64,000 nucleotides of DNA from Tsukamurella tyrosinosolvens (GTDB lineage: Bacteria; Actinomycetota; Actinomycetes; Mycobacteriales; Mycobacteriaceae). The stretch is taken from assembly GCF_900104775.1 (NCBI RefSeq), contig NZ_FNSA01000003.1, positions 1,240,001 to 1,304,000 on the forward strand. The letters are read 5' to 3'. Position numbers and translations under genes: made by a program. Shown here in pieces: positions 26,404 to 35,930 of the stretch. Below the pieces are notes generated by a model that ran no database searches, was not told the DNA's origin, and worked only from the letters and a program-made list of their open reading frames with translations. Position 1 is the stretch's first letter. The number at the start of each line of letters is the position of its first letter.

Positions 26404-27900
26404 ATGGCCAACCCACTGCTGCGCACCAAATCGGTGGAACAGTCGATCGCCGACACCGAGGTGGTCGGTACCCGACTCAAGAAGCAGTTGACCGCATGGG
26501 ACCTCACGATCTTCGGTGTCGCCGTGGTCGTCGGCGCCGGCATCTTCACCATCGGCGCTTCGACGGCCGGTGACTACTCGGGCCCGGCGGTGTCGGTGTC
26601 GTTCATCATCGCCGCGATCGCGTGCGGCCTCGCGGCCCTCTGCTACGCGGAGTTCGCGTCGACGGTGCCCGTCGCCGGTTCGGCGTACACGTTCTCCTAC
26701 GCCACGTTCGGCGAGTTCGTCGCGTGGATCATCGGCTGGGACCTGGTGCTCGAATTCTCCATCGCCGCCGCGGCGGTCGCGAGCGGCTGGTCGAGCTACC
26801 TCGGCACGGTCTTCGGCACCGGGCCCGCGGCGGTCGAGGTCGGCGGGCACACGATCGACTGGGGCGCGATGCTCATCGTCGGCGTCCTGACGGTACTGCT
26901 GACCTTCGGCGCGAAGGTCTCCTCGCGGGTGTCCGCGGTGATCACCGCGATCAAGGTCGCCGTGGTGCTGCTGGTCATCGTGGTCGGGGCCTTCTACATC
27001 AAGGGTTCGAACTACTCGCCGTTCGTTCCCGAGTCCGTGCCGGGGGAGAAATCCGGTGTCACCCTGGACTCCACGCTGTTCCAGGCGATCTTCGGCAGCG
27101 GCTCGTCGTACGGCTGGTTCGGCGTGCTCGCCGGCGCCGGCATCGTATTCTTCGCGTTCATCGGCTTCGACATCGTGGCGACCTCCGCCGAGGAGACCGT
27201 GAAGCCGCAGCGCGACGTGCCGCGCGGCATCCTCGGCTCGCTCGCGATCGTCACCGTTCTCTACATCGCGGTCACCGTGGTCGTCACGGGCATGGCGAGC
27301 TACAAGGACCTCGCGACGAGCGCCGGCGAGGGTGGCGAGAAGAACCTGGCCTACGCCTTCTCCTTGAACGGCGTGGATTGGGCGGCGACGATCATCTCGA
27401 TCGGCGCGCTCGCCGGCCTCACCACCGTCGTCATGGTGCTGCTCATGGGCCAGAACCGCGTGCTGTTCGCCATGGCGCGCGACGGCCTGCTGCCGCGTCA
27501 GCTGGCGAAGACCTCCGACCGCGGCGTGCCGGTGCGTATCTCGGTGGGCGTCGGCGTCGTCGTCGCGTTCCTCGCCGGAATCTTCCCGCTCAAGGAACTG
27601 ACCATGCTGATCAACATCGGCACGCTCTTCGCGTTCGTCCTGGTGTCCGTCGGCGTGATCGTGCTGCGCAAGCAGCGCCCCGACCTCAAGCGCGGCTTCA
27701 CCGCCCCGCTGGTCCCGCTGGTGCCGATCCTGTCGGTCCTCGCCTGCGGCTGGCTGATGTTCAACCTGACGCTCGAGACCTGGGTCCGGTTCCTCATCTG
27801 GATGGCGCTCGGCGTGATCGTCTACTTCGTGTACTCGAAGAACCACTCGATCCTCGGCAAGCGCGAGCGCGGAGAGGTCATCGAGTCGCTGGCCGACTGA
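26404..27900 (+). CDS. APC-superfamily amino acid permease (cationic amino acid transporter type)
   Basis: A 498-residue membrane protein with about 12 hydrophobic segments. The first is DLTIFGVAVVVGAGIFTIGA, with the G(A/S)G substrate loop of LeuT-fold transporters. The later SAEETVKPQRDVPRGI is the conserved APC/CAT block after segment 6. The family moves cationic or neutral amino acids with protons. Position matches Rv3253c, annotated as a cationic amino acid transporter, with the peptide-exporter cluster inserted before it. AGGAG precedes the ATG at 26404. Confidence 0.9.
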   Translation: MANPLLRTKSVEQSIADTEVVGTRLKKQLTAWDLTIFGVAVVVGAGIFTIGASTAGDYSGPAVSVSFIIAAIACGLAALCYAEFASTVPVAGSAYTFSYATFGEFVAWIIGWDLVLEFSIAAAAVASGWSSYLGTVFGTGPAAVEVGGHTIDWGAMLIVGVLTVLLTFGAKVSSRVSAVITAIKVAVVLLVIVVGAFYIKGSNYSPFVPESVPGEKSGVTLDSTLFQAIFGSGSSYGWFGVLAGAGIVFFAFIGFDIVATSAEETVKPQRDVPRGILGSLAIVTVLYIAVTVVVTGMASYKDLATSAGEGGEKNLAYAFSLNGVDWAATIISIGALAGLTTVVMVLLMGQNRVLFAMARDGLLPRQLAKTSDRGVPVRISVGVGVVVAFLAGIFPLKELTMLINIGTLFAFVLVSVGVIVLRKQRPDLKRGFTAPLVPLVPILSVLACGWLMFNLTLETWVRFLIWMALGVIVYFVYSKNHSILGKRERGEVIESLAD

Positions 27901-27917
27901 TCGGTCGGTACACGCTG

Positions 27918-27955
27918 GGAACCGCGGCCGGAGCACCTACTCCCGCCGCGGTTCC
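27918..27955 (+). terminator. Hairpin after the permease gene
   Basis: GGAACCGCGGC (27918-27928) and GCCGCGGTTCC (27945-27955) form an 11-bp perfect stem with a 16-nt loop, then GCGTTTCG. It lies 18 nt past the stop and probably ends the permease transcript. Confidence 0.65.
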
Positions 27956-28032
27956 GCGTTTCGGGGGCTCGGGGGCACCGGGTGATCATGGGCGGCGCTC
28001 TCGGATTCCGTCCGCTGCGGACAGACGTGGGC

Positions 28033-28038
28033 TATATT
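28033..28038 (+). promoter_or_regulatory. -10 element before the SUKH gene
   Basis: TATATT lies 7 nt before the GTG start with no RBS, so the SUKH transcript is probably leaderless. A short dyad GTCCG/CGGAC is 11 nt upstream. Confidence 0.45.
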
Positions 28039-28045
28039 CAACATC

Positions 28046-29183
28046 GTGAACACCGACGTGGGGGTAGCACGCTGGCGGGAGCTGATCGACGCCTTCCTGG
28101 AGCAGCGCGAGCGTCTGGTCCGGATCCATCCGGACCTGTACGAGATGTCGCAGCCGAATCCCGGAGCAACGGAGGAGCAGTTGCTCGCTGCTGAGGCGCG
28201 CCTGGGATACCGCATCCCCGCGCAATATCGCGAGTTCCTCGCCGTCGCGGACGGGTGGAGCGAGTGGAACAGCGACGTCAGCCTGCTCTCGTGCGCGGAG
28301 ATCGGCCACGGCACGATCAGTGAAACGGAGGGATTGGGAATCCGGCTGGCCGAGGGCGACGTCCTCGTGAACTGGTCGACCGACGTCGACTGGGTTCGGA
28401 TCGCCGACAGCGACGGAACCTACTGGGAGACCTTCCTTCTGCACCGTGACAGTCAGGGCTATCGGGCCGGGCAGCTCATGATGACGCCCCACGGCGACCA
28501 CTTCTACGAATCCTTCGAGCAGTACCTCGTCGAGGAGCTGGCGGACCTGACGACGAGGCTCGACGGCGAGGAGCTCGGGCCGCACGGCAAGTACTGGGGG
28601 AGGGACCTCCGGCTCGACCCGCCGACGATGCAGCAGATCGTCGAAAGGCTTGCTGCCCTCCGCGTCGAGTTCGCCGAGCTGTGTGGTGACCCTGCCCCCG
28701 GATCGCCGAACCCCGGCGCGGCACCGTCGGACATCGCCGCGCTCGAAGTGCACCTGGGCCGGCCGTTGCACCGGGAGCACCGCGAGCTCCTGGAGACCGC
28801 CGACGGATGGCCGGGCAAACCCCCACATCCTGAGCTGTGCGGAGATCATCGCCGGTGACGCATGGGCCGAGACGCTGGCGGCGCGCGACCGGCACAACGA
28901 CTGGCAGGCAGCGGACTTCGCGAGATGCGGGGTCTCCACGTGGCAGAAGCCCGGTCCGGCGGCAGACGCCGCCGGCACCGTTTCGGTGACGCCGTTCGCG
29001 ACGCAAGTCATCGCGGTGTGGGGGATCGACACCGACGTTGGCAGTGTCCTCGACGTGCTCACGTACGTGGACGACGTCGCGCGCGGCTACAAGAGGTCGT
29101 ACGGCACCGTGCGCGAGCACTTGTTGTCGCAGATCGACGGGCTGTGTCAGCAGATCGAATCACGACGGCGGACGTTCGGGTAG
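28046..29183 (+). pseudogene. Tandem SUKH (SMI1/KNR4) domain protein, frameshifted
   Basis: The frame opens at the GTG at 28046 and encodes a full SMI1/KNR4-like domain (ATEEQLLAAEARLGYRIPAQ, then AVADGW and LLSCAEIGHG) plus the first part of a second one (SDIAALEVHLGRPLHREHRE, then ETADGWPGKP). That frame stops at 28858. The second domain goes on in another frame to 29183 (HILSCAEIIAGDAWAETLAA and the rest). Removing one base from the run AAACCCCC at 28817-28824 joins the two as DGWPGNPHILSCAEI, parallel to the first domain. SUKH proteins are immunity proteins of polymorphic toxin systems or cell-wall linked in fungi. No toxin gene is near. Either a real inactivation or a sequencing error in a homopolymer run. 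Confidence 0.8.
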
Positions 29184-29263
29184 CCGTCGCACCATCCCTT
29201 CGGGGATTCGGCGGATTTCGCGATCGCATGCCGGGCGGCGGCACCGTCGGGCACCAGGAGCGA

Positions 29264-29269
29264 TAGCCT
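29264..29269 (+). promoter_or_regulatory. -10 element of leaderless ahcY
   Basis: TAGCCT lies 7 nt before the GTG start. AGGAG at 29256-29260 is 16 nt away, too far to serve as RBS, so leaderless translation is likely. Confidence 0.5.
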
Positions 29270-29276
29270 GGACCGC

Positions 29277-30743
<1,467 letters not shown>

Positions 30744-30746
30744 GCG

Positions 30747-31505
30747 CTAGCGCACCCGCGACGAACTGATACACACCTTCCACCCTCCGGATTCCTTCCG
30801 GAGGGTGGTCGTGTCCGTGAGGGACCGCGAGACGACCGTCGACGAGCCCACCGGCGTCGACGTGACCTCGGCCTCGGCCTTGCCCGCGCCGGCGTCGACC
30901 CGGACCTCCCCGACGACGACCTCCCAGCGACCGTCGGCCCCGAGCAGCGTGTCGATCTCGGCGGCGAAGGTCTGCGAGGTGAACTGCGTCTGCAGCATCT
31001 GGACGTCCGCGGCGCAGCGGACGCCGATCAACGCCGCCAGGTCCCGGTCGTTGAGGGTCTTGGTCTCGGCGGCGATCACGTCGCGGATCTGCTGCTCGTC
31101 GTCGGCGCCGGCGCGCTGGGACAGGATGTACCAGGTGGCGCCCAGGATGATCGCGATGATCAGCACCGTCGCGCCCAGGACGATCGCGACGGACCGGTCC
31201 TTCGCCGGCGGCGGCCCCGCGGGTGCGCCGGGAACGTACGGCGGTGACCCGGGGACGTACGACGGGCCGGCGGGGGAGGCGGTGGCGACCGCGCCCGGTC
31301 CGTCCTGGCCCGACGGTGCCGGCGCGTCCTGTCCCGACGGTGCCCCGGTCACGGCGCGCCCCGTCAGGTAGGGCGTGCCCGCCGAGGAGACGGGCCCGCC
31401 CGTGCCGTACAGCTGCGGCGGGCGCGGCGGAGCGATGCCCAGCCGCTGGTAGGTCTCCGGCGTCAGGACGGGGTGCAGCAGCTCGCGGGGGTCAGTCGGG
31501 CGCAT
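30747..31505 (-). CDS. Membrane-anchored protein with C-terminal NTF2/DUF4878-like domain
   Basis: A 252-residue protein with a cytoplasmic Pro/Gly/Ala-rich N-terminus (residues 1-100), one membrane segment at about 106-128 (VAIVLGATVLIIAIILGATW) and an extracytoplasmic domain of about 120 residues. The outer part (DEQQIRDVIAAETKTLNDRD, then a short beta-rich segment ending WKVCI) resembles the DUF4878/NTF2-like lipoprotein domains. I do not recognise the family with certainty. I start at the ATG at 31505. It overlaps the DUF1003 gene by 14 nt and ends 3 nt from ahcY. The ahcY terminator hairpin is inside its last codons. Confidence 0.7.
   Translation of the reverse strand: MRPTDPRELLHPVLTPETYQRLGIAPPRPPQLYGTGGPVSSAGTPYLTGRAVTGAPSGQDAPAPSGQDGPGAVATASPAGPSYVPGSPPYVPGAPAGPPPAKDRSVAIVLGATVLIIAIILGATWYILSQRAGADDEQQIRDVIAAETKTLNDRDLAALIGVRCAADVQMLQTQFTSQTFAAEIDTLLGADGRWEVVVGEVRVDAGAGKAEAEVTSTPVGSSTVVSRSLTDTTTLRKESGGWKVCISSSRVR
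30780..30808 (+). terminator. ahcY terminator hairpin inside the converging gene
   Basis: CCACCCTCCGG (30780-30790) and CCGGAGGGTGG (30798-30808) form an 11-bp stem with a 7-nt loop, 37 nt after the ahcY stop. No T-run follows. On the minus strand it encodes SGGW-like codons near the end of the membrane-protein gene. Confidence 0.55.
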
Positions 31506-32019
31506 CGACGCGCTCCTCGTCGACGTTGCGCGCGTGCTGCATCGACTGCAGCAGGGCGGTGAGCGCGTCCAGCTTCTCGTGCACCTCGTCGAGCTCGCGG
31601 CGCATGTAGTCGCGGCTCGCGGCCTCACCGACGGCGAGGCGCACCGATGCCAGCTCGCGGGCGAGGAACTCGGTGTCGGCCTTGGTCTGCGCGGCGCGCA
31701 TCCGGTCCTCGTCGAGCGAGACGCGGTCGCGGCTCTCCTGCCGGTTCTGTGCGAGCAGGATGAGCGGCGCCGCGTACGCGGCCTGGGTGGAGAAGGCCAG
31801 GTTGAGCAGGATGAACGGGTACGGATCGAAGTGGTAGGTGAACCACAGCACGTTGAGCGCGATCCACACCAGCACGATGACGGTCTGGATCGCCAGGTAG
31901 CGGCCGGTGCCGAGGAACCGGGCGACGCGTTCGGCGCCCTGGCCGATCATGTCGTCGCCCAGGTTCAGGTGGAAGCTGCGGCCCTGCCGCGGCGTGTCGA
32001 GCCGGGAGCGTTCCTTCAT
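31492..32019 (-). CDS. DUF1003 family membrane protein
   Basis: A 175-residue protein with two membrane segments in the middle (YLAIQTVIVLVWIALNVLWF and PYPFILLNLAFSTQAAYAAP) followed by the conserved AAPLILLAQNRQESRDR and a long charged coiled coil. This is the DUF1003 signature, found next to MgtE-like genes in mycobacteria. The ATG overlaps the stop of the MgtE/CBS gene by 4 nt. Function is unknown; the context suggests magnesium or envelope homeostasis. Confidence 0.88.
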   Translation of the reverse strand: MKERSRLDTPRQGRSFHLNLGDDMIGQGAERVARFLGTGRYLAIQTVIVLVWIALNVLWFTYHFDPYPFILLNLAFSTQAAYAAPLILLAQNRQESRDRVSLDEDRMRAAQTKADTEFLARELASVRLAVGEAASRDYMRRELDEVHEKLDALTALLQSMQHARNVDEERVDAPD

Positions 32020-33305
32020 CCGGTGACCTCCACGGTGCCCTCGTCCTGATCCTCGTCGCGCCAGTCCTCGGGCAGCAGGTGGTCGAGCAGGTCGTCGACC
32101 GAGACCGCGCCGAGCAGGTGGTTCTCCGCGTCGATCACCGGCCCGGTGACCAGGTTGTACGCCGCGAAGTAGCGGGTCACCGCGCCCAGGGGGTCGTCCG
32201 GCCCGAGGCGCGGCAGGTCGGTGTCGACCATGCCGCCCACGAGGTCGGCCGGGGGCTCGCGCAGCAGCTGCTGCGTGTGGACCGCGCCGAGGTAGCGGCC
32301 GGTCGGGGTCGCCGTGGGCGGGCGGACGACGAAGACCATGCTCGCCAGCGCCGGGGTGATGTCGGGGTTGCGGACCCGGGCCAGGGCCTCGGCCACGGTG
32401 GTCGACGGGGTGACCACGATCGGCTCGGGCGTCATCATGCCGCCTGCGGTGTAGGGGGAGAAGGTGAGCAGGCGGCGGACGGTGCCCGAGTCCTCGGGGT
32501 CCATCACCGCGAGCAGTTCCTCGCGCTGGGTGTCGGGCAGCTCGCCGAGGAGGTCGGCGGCGTCGTCGGGGTCCATGGCCTCGAGCACGTCGGCGGCGCG
32601 CGCCTTGGACAGGTGGGCGATCACCTCCGCCTGGTCGTCGTCGCCGAGCTCCTGGAGCACGTCGGCGAGCCGCTCGTCGTCGAAGGCGGCCGCGATGGAC
32701 AGCCGGCGCTGCGTCGGCAGCTCGCGCAGGGCCTGCGCGACGTCGGTGGCGCGCATGTCCTCGAAGACCGTCAGGGCCTCGGCGATGTCGTGATCGGCGC
32801 CGGTGAGCGCGGTCGTGGTGAAGCCGGAGACGTGGGGAAGGTCCACCACCTGGACGCCGCCGCGCCGGTTCCAGCCCGTGGCGCGGATCTTCACGGCCAG
32901 CCGGTGCACCACCCAATCACGCGTGCGGGTCTGTTCGATGCCGACGTCGACGACGGTGGCGTCGGCACCGTCGTACGGCTCGCCCGGCTCCTCGATGCGG
33001 ACCTTGGTGCCCAGGAGCTGGCCGAGGGCCAGCGCCTCGCCGGGGCGGATGTGCAGGCGGCGCAGGCTCACCGAGCCCGTGTTGAGGGTGACGGCGGCGG
33101 GTTCGATGCTGGTCACGCGCAGCATCGGCACGAAGATGCGGCGCCGGTTCGCGAGCTCGACGGCGAGGCCCAGGACACGCGGGGCCTTGCGGTCGGCGCG
33201 CAGGCCGAGCACCGCGTCGCGGACGCGGCCGACGGATTCCCCGTCCGGGCCGACGACGGGCAAGCCGGACAGTCGCGCGACGAATACTCTGGAGACAGCC
33301 GACAT
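32016..33305 (-). CDS. MgtE N-terminal and CBS domain protein (Rv1232c-like)
   Basis: A 429-residue cytoplasmic protein without membrane segments. Residues 1-90 are a PRC-barrel-like beta domain, about 140-270 an MgtE intracellular N domain (ADVLEAMDPDDAADLLGELP and QREELLAVMDPEDSGTVRRL), and about 290-410 a CBS pair ending in LLGAVSVDDLLDHLLPEDW. MgtE domains sense Mg2+ to gate a channel; here the channel part is missing, so this is a soluble sensor or scaffold. It heads an operon with DUF1003 and the membrane-anchored gene. A TACCCT -10 lies 7 nt before the ATG. Confidence 0.87.
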   Translation of the reverse strand: MSAVSRVFVARLSGLPVVGPDGESVGRVRDAVLGLRADRKAPRVLGLAVELANRRRIFVPMLRVTSIEPAAVTLNTGSVSLRRLHIRPGEALALGQLLGTKVRIEEPGEPYDGADATVVDVGIEQTRTRDWVVHRLAVKIRATGWNRRGGVQVVDLPHVSGFTTTALTGADHDIAEALTVFEDMRATDVAQALRELPTQRRLSIAAAFDDERLADVLQELGDDDQAEVIAHLSKARAADVLEAMDPDDAADLLGELPDTQREELLAVMDPEDSGTVRRLLTFSPYTAGGMMTPEPIVVTPSTTVAEALARVRNPDITPALASMVFVVRPPTATPTGRYLGAVHTQQLLREPPADLVGGMVDTDLPRLGPDDPLGAVTRYFAAYNLVTGPVIDAENHLLGAVSVDDLLDHLLPEDWRDEDQDEGTVEVTG

Positions 33306-33312
33306 GTACTTC

Positions 33313-33318
33313 AGGGTA
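33313..33318 (-). promoter_or_regulatory. -10 element of leaderless MgtE/CBS gene
   Basis: On the minus strand TACCCT lies 7 nt before the ATG at 33305, with no RBS. The plus-strand stress gene starts 39 nt further on, so the two promoters diverge in under 55 nt. Confidence 0.5.
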
Positions 33319-33356
33319 GTTTCGTTCTACGCATCGCATGTGAGGGAGGGCGCCGA

Positions 33357-33878
33357 ATGTCGCAACCGCTACCCGGACCCGGGTCGCCGAACCAGCCGGG
33401 AGGGCCCGCGGGACGTGGCCTGCCGACGCCGCCGAAGGGCTGGCCGATCGGTTCGTACAGCACCTACGCCGAGGCGCAGCGCGCCGTCGATTACCTCTCG
33501 GACCAGGAGTTCCCGGTCCAGAACGTGACCATCGTCGGCGTCGACCTGATGCAGGTCGAGCGCATCACGGGCCGCCTGACGTGGGGCCGCGTGCTCAGCG
33601 CGGGTGCCGCGTCCGGCGCGTGGCTGGGCCTGTTCCTCGGCCTGCTCGTGGGCCTGTTCGTCGGCGGCGGGGAGTCGCTGCCCGCGACGGTCATCGCCGG
33701 CGTCATCGGCGGCATCGTCTTCGGCCTGATCAGCGCGTCCGTGCCCTACTGGGCATCGCGCGGCACCCGCGACTTCTCGTCGACGATGCAGCTCGTCGCC
33801 GGCCGCTACGACGTGCTCTGCGATCCGCAGGTCGCCGAGCAGGCCCGCGACATGCTGGCCCGGCTGAACATCCAGTAG
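33357..33878 (+). CDS. General stress protein 17M-like membrane protein
   Basis: A 173-residue protein: a Pro/Gly-rich start, the stress-protein domain GSYSTYAEAQRAVDYLSDQE followed by FPVQNVTIVGVDLMQ, two glycine-rich membrane segments (GAWLGLFLGLLVGLFVG and ATVIAGVIGGIVFGLISASV), and a C-terminal alpha-beta part. The first domain is the YflT/general stress protein 17M type. It has GAGGG upstream of the ATG. In mycobacteria a similar gene (Rv1234) lies just before lpqY. Function is not known. Confidence 0.85.
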   Translation: MSQPLPGPGSPNQPGGPAGRGLPTPPKGWPIGSYSTYAEAQRAVDYLSDQEFPVQNVTIVGVDLMQVERITGRLTWGRVLSAGAASGAWLGLFLGLLVGLFVGGGESLPATVIAGVIGGIVFGLISASVPYWASRGTRDFSSTMQLVAGRYDVLCDPQVAEQARDMLARLNIQ

Positions 33879-33928
33879 GGCTTCTCACCGGGCTGTTCCC
33901 GGTGGGGCGCTACGACGGTGAGCTGTGG

Positions 33929-33952
33929 GCGGCCCCGGCGTGTTGGGGCCGC
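33929..33952 (+). terminator. Hairpin after stress-protein gene
   Basis: GCGGCCCC (33929-33936) and GGGGCCGC (33945-33952) form an 8-bp GC stem with an 8-nt loop, 51 nt past the stop. No T-run follows, so it may work as a weak or L-shaped terminator. Confidence 0.5.
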
Positions 33953-34183
33953 GCCCATTCGACCGGCGGGGGATGTGTTGCGCGCGACAGTGATGCGTCC
34001 GGCGCATACCCTCATCTGTGCAGGTAGTGGGCCGTTTTCTGAGGTCGGTTATGCGTATCTTGCATAGCTCGGCATGGGTGCGCACGCCAGGAGGCTTCGG
34101 CGCGGCGGGCGGGGCCGCCGGCTATCGCATCGTCGCGGGTCTGAGCTCGGACGGGCGGGAGTGATATCCCGCTATCGGTTCTG

Positions 34184-34215
34184 GTTCTTCATAGCGTTGG
34201 AACGCTATGAAGAAC
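34184..34215. promoter_or_regulatory. 32-bp palindrome, operator of the winged-helix operon
   Basis: GTTCTTCATAGCGTT (34184-34198), GG, AACGCTATGAAGAAC (34201-34215): two perfect 15-bp arms with a 2-bp centre. It directly precedes the GGAG RBS of the micro-protein gene and overlaps TAGCGT (34192-34197), which could be a -10. It is the longest gap-free dyad in the window apart from terminators, and the operon's second gene encodes a DNA-binding protein. Confidence 0.75.
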
Positions 34216-34227
34216 GGAGACTGATCT

Positions 34228-34386
34228 GTGGACCGCGGTCTGGCGGTGGGGCCGGCGGTGATCCTTGCGGATCCGTTGGAAGCGGGCACGGTGTCGACGT
34301 ACGCCGTTCTGTTCCTCGTGTCGGGCGCCGTCTACGGCCTCGGTGAGGCGTTCGTGCGGTGGCTCAAGTGGCGTACCGCGCGCTGA
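34228..34386 (+). CDS. 52-residue single-span membrane protein
   Basis: A GTG-started ORF with GGAG 8 nt upstream. The middle TYAVLFLVSGAVYGLGEAFV (about residues 24-43) is hydrophobic enough for one membrane span, and the C-terminus RWLKWRTAR is basic, so the C-end is probably inside. Its stop and the ATG of the next gene share a base (TGATG), a sign of coupled translation. I do not recognise the family. A small membrane partner for the regulator is plausible. Confidence 0.6.
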   Translation: MDRGLAVGPAVILADPLEAGTVSTYAVLFLVSGAVYGLGEAFVRWLKWRTAR

Positions 34387-34679
34387 TGGACTCGGAAGGC
34401 GGTTCGGCGGCGTTCAACGACCTGATTCATCCGCGGCAGCGGCTCATGATCTGCGCAGCGTTGGATCAGGCCAAGGAGATCCGGTTCGACCTGCTCGCGA
34501 AGGCCCTCGACATGAGCGCGCCCACGTTGAGCAAGCATCTGGCGAAGCTCGAGGAGGGGCAGTACGTCGCCACCCGGCGTGATTCGGCGGACTCGCGGCG
34601 GCAGTGGGTCGAACTGACGCCGACGGAGAAGTCCGCCTTCGCGCGACACGTCGCGGCGCTGCGTGAACTGACGGCCTGA
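34386..34679 (+). CDS. Winged-helix DNA-binding regulator (MarR/PF13601-like)
   Basis: A 97-residue one-domain regulator: FNDLIHPRQRLMICAALDQA, then LLAKALDMSAPTLSKHLAKL (recognition helix) and the wing EEGQYVATRRDSADSRRQWVELTPTEKS. It has the compact form of the PF13601 winged-helix group, usually a stand-alone dimeric repressor. It overlaps the micro-protein gene by one base and lies downstream of a 32-bp palindrome that is probably its own operator. The ligand is unknown. An earlier in-frame start would run through the micro-protein gene and is rejected. Confidence 0.82.
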   Translation: MDSEGGSAAFNDLIHPRQRLMICAALDQAKEIRFDLLAKALDMSAPTLSKHLAKLEEGQYVATRRDSADSRRQWVELTPTEKSAFARHVAALRELTA

Positions 34680-34793
34680 CCCGGCCTGCGCGGCGCCCCG
34701 CGACGAGTCGTCTCCGAACAGGCCCGCCGGCCCGCGCGGCGCACCGTCGAACCCCCGTCCACCTGCGGTGACAGCGCGAATCCCGCCGATCTA

Positions 34794-34841
34794 TTTACCG
34801 GGACACCTAGTCCTGCTAAATTGCGAAGTGATAGCGATCAC
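34794..34841 (+). promoter_or_regulatory. Diiron-oxygenase promoter with operator-like dyad at +1
   Basis: TTTACC (34794-34799) and TAAATT (34817-34822) are spaced 17 nt. A dyad GTGATAGCGATCAC (34828-34841) sits at the expected start site, just before the AAGGAGG RBS. The TetR gene downstream is the likely repressor. Confidence 0.6.
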
Positions 34842-34854
34842 AAGGAGGACTCTC

Positions 34855-35856
34855 ATGGCCGACATCCTGGGACGCGTGAGCCGGCGCGAGCTCGATCAGG
34901 GCTACCGCGACGTGCTGGAGGATCTGTCGGAGGGCTCGGTGCACCGCCGTTTCGACCCGTTCCTCGACATCGACTGGGACGCGCCGGAGCTGCGGCTCGA
35001 CCCGAACGACCCCCGGTGGGTGCTGCCGCCGACGCTCGACTCGCTCGGCGCGACGCAGTGGTACCGCGACCTCCCGCTGGAGCGTCGCATCGAGATCGGG
35101 AAGTGGCGCATGGCCAACACCATCAAGGTGGGCGCGGCCTTCGAATCCATCCTGATCCGCGGAATGATGCAGTACATCATGAAGCTCCCGAACCAGTCGC
35201 CGGAGTTCCGCTACTCCCTCCACGAGATGACGGAGGAGTGCAACCACATCCAGATGTTCCAGGAGCTGGTCAACCGCATCGACGTGGACGTGCCCGGCAT
35301 GCGGAAGTGGTTCCGGCGGGCCTCGCCGATGATCGGCGTGCTCGGCGGCTACGCGCACGTGATCCTGTTCATGGGAATCCTCGGCGGCGAGGAACCGATC
35401 GACCACTACCAGAAGGCGATCATGCGGCACGGCGGGCAGATCCCGCCGCTCGTCCTGCGCACCATGGAGATTCACGTCGCCGAGGAAGCGCGCCACATCT
35501 CCTTCGCCCACGAGTTCCTGCACGCCCACCTGCAGGACATGACGCCGCGGCAGAAGCGGATCTGCGCGCTCGCCTTCCCGCTCGCCATGCGCTGGCTCGT
35601 GGGGGAGATCTTCACCCCGCCGAAGGCCTTCTTCGAGGAGTTCGAGATCCCGCGCGAAGTCAAGCGCGAGGCGTTCTGGCGCGGTCCGACCGCCCGCGCC
35701 CTTCTCAACGACTACTTCGCCGAGATGCGCGCGCTCGCCGACGACCTCGGCCTCATGACGCCCGTCGGCAGGCTCATGTGGAAGCTGCTCAAGATCGACG
35801 GTCACAAGGCGCGGTACCGCGGCGAGCCCACGCGGCCCGCGCAGCTCGCCGCCTGA
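34855..35856 (+). CDS. AurF/CmlI-like diiron oxygenase
   Basis: A 333-residue ferritin-like protein related to the AurF N-oxygenase family (formerly DUF3066). Iron-ligand motifs are visible: EMTEECNHIQMF (near residues 124-135) and EIHVAEEARHISFAHEF (near 205-221), plus an earlier Glu in GAAFESILIRG. AurF-type enzymes oxidise arylamines to nitro compounds with O2; here there is no biosynthetic cluster, so the substrate is open and may be a lipid. AAGGAGG lies 7 nt before the ATG. The next gene is a TetR regulator in the same direction with its own -10. Confidence 0.82.
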   Translation: MADILGRVSRRELDQGYRDVLEDLSEGSVHRRFDPFLDIDWDAPELRLDPNDPRWVLPPTLDSLGATQWYRDLPLERRIEIGKWRMANTIKVGAAFESILIRGMMQYIMKLPNQSPEFRYSLHEMTEECNHIQMFQELVNRIDVDVPGMRKWFRRASPMIGVLGGYAHVILFMGILGGEEPIDHYQKAIMRHGGQIPPLVLRTMEIHVAEEARHISFAHEFLHAHLQDMTPRQKRICALAFPLAMRWLVGEIFTPPKAFFEEFEIPREVKREAFWRGPTARALLNDYFAEMRALADDLGLMTPVGRLMWKLLKIDGHKARYRGEPTRPAQLAA

Positions 35857-35916
35857 GGTCCCGCGGGGCGCTCCACCGGCCGGGCCTGGTGGGCCCGGGA
35901 CGCCTCCGGGCGGGCG

Positions 35917-35922
35917 TAACAT
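35917..35922 (+). promoter_or_regulatory. -10 element of leaderless TetR gene
   Basis: TAACAT lies 8 nt before the ATG at 35931, with no RBS. Confidence 0.4.
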
Positions 35923-35930
35923 CGCCCGGT

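Larger units (their letters stand above)
33879..34227. other. 349-nt gap before the micro-membrane-protein gene
   Basis: No convincing gene lies here; a 37-codon frame at 34051-34164 has no RBS or coding signal. It holds a hairpin after the stress gene (33929-33952), a short stem GCGGGA/TCCCGC at 34155-34172, AT-rich sequence near 34045-34070 and the large palindrome at 34184-34215. Confidence 0.55.

Noticed and set aside
34051-34164. A 37-codon frame starting MRILHSSAWVRTPG
   Set aside because: No RBS, glycine-rich composition from GC bias, not connected to the next genes.
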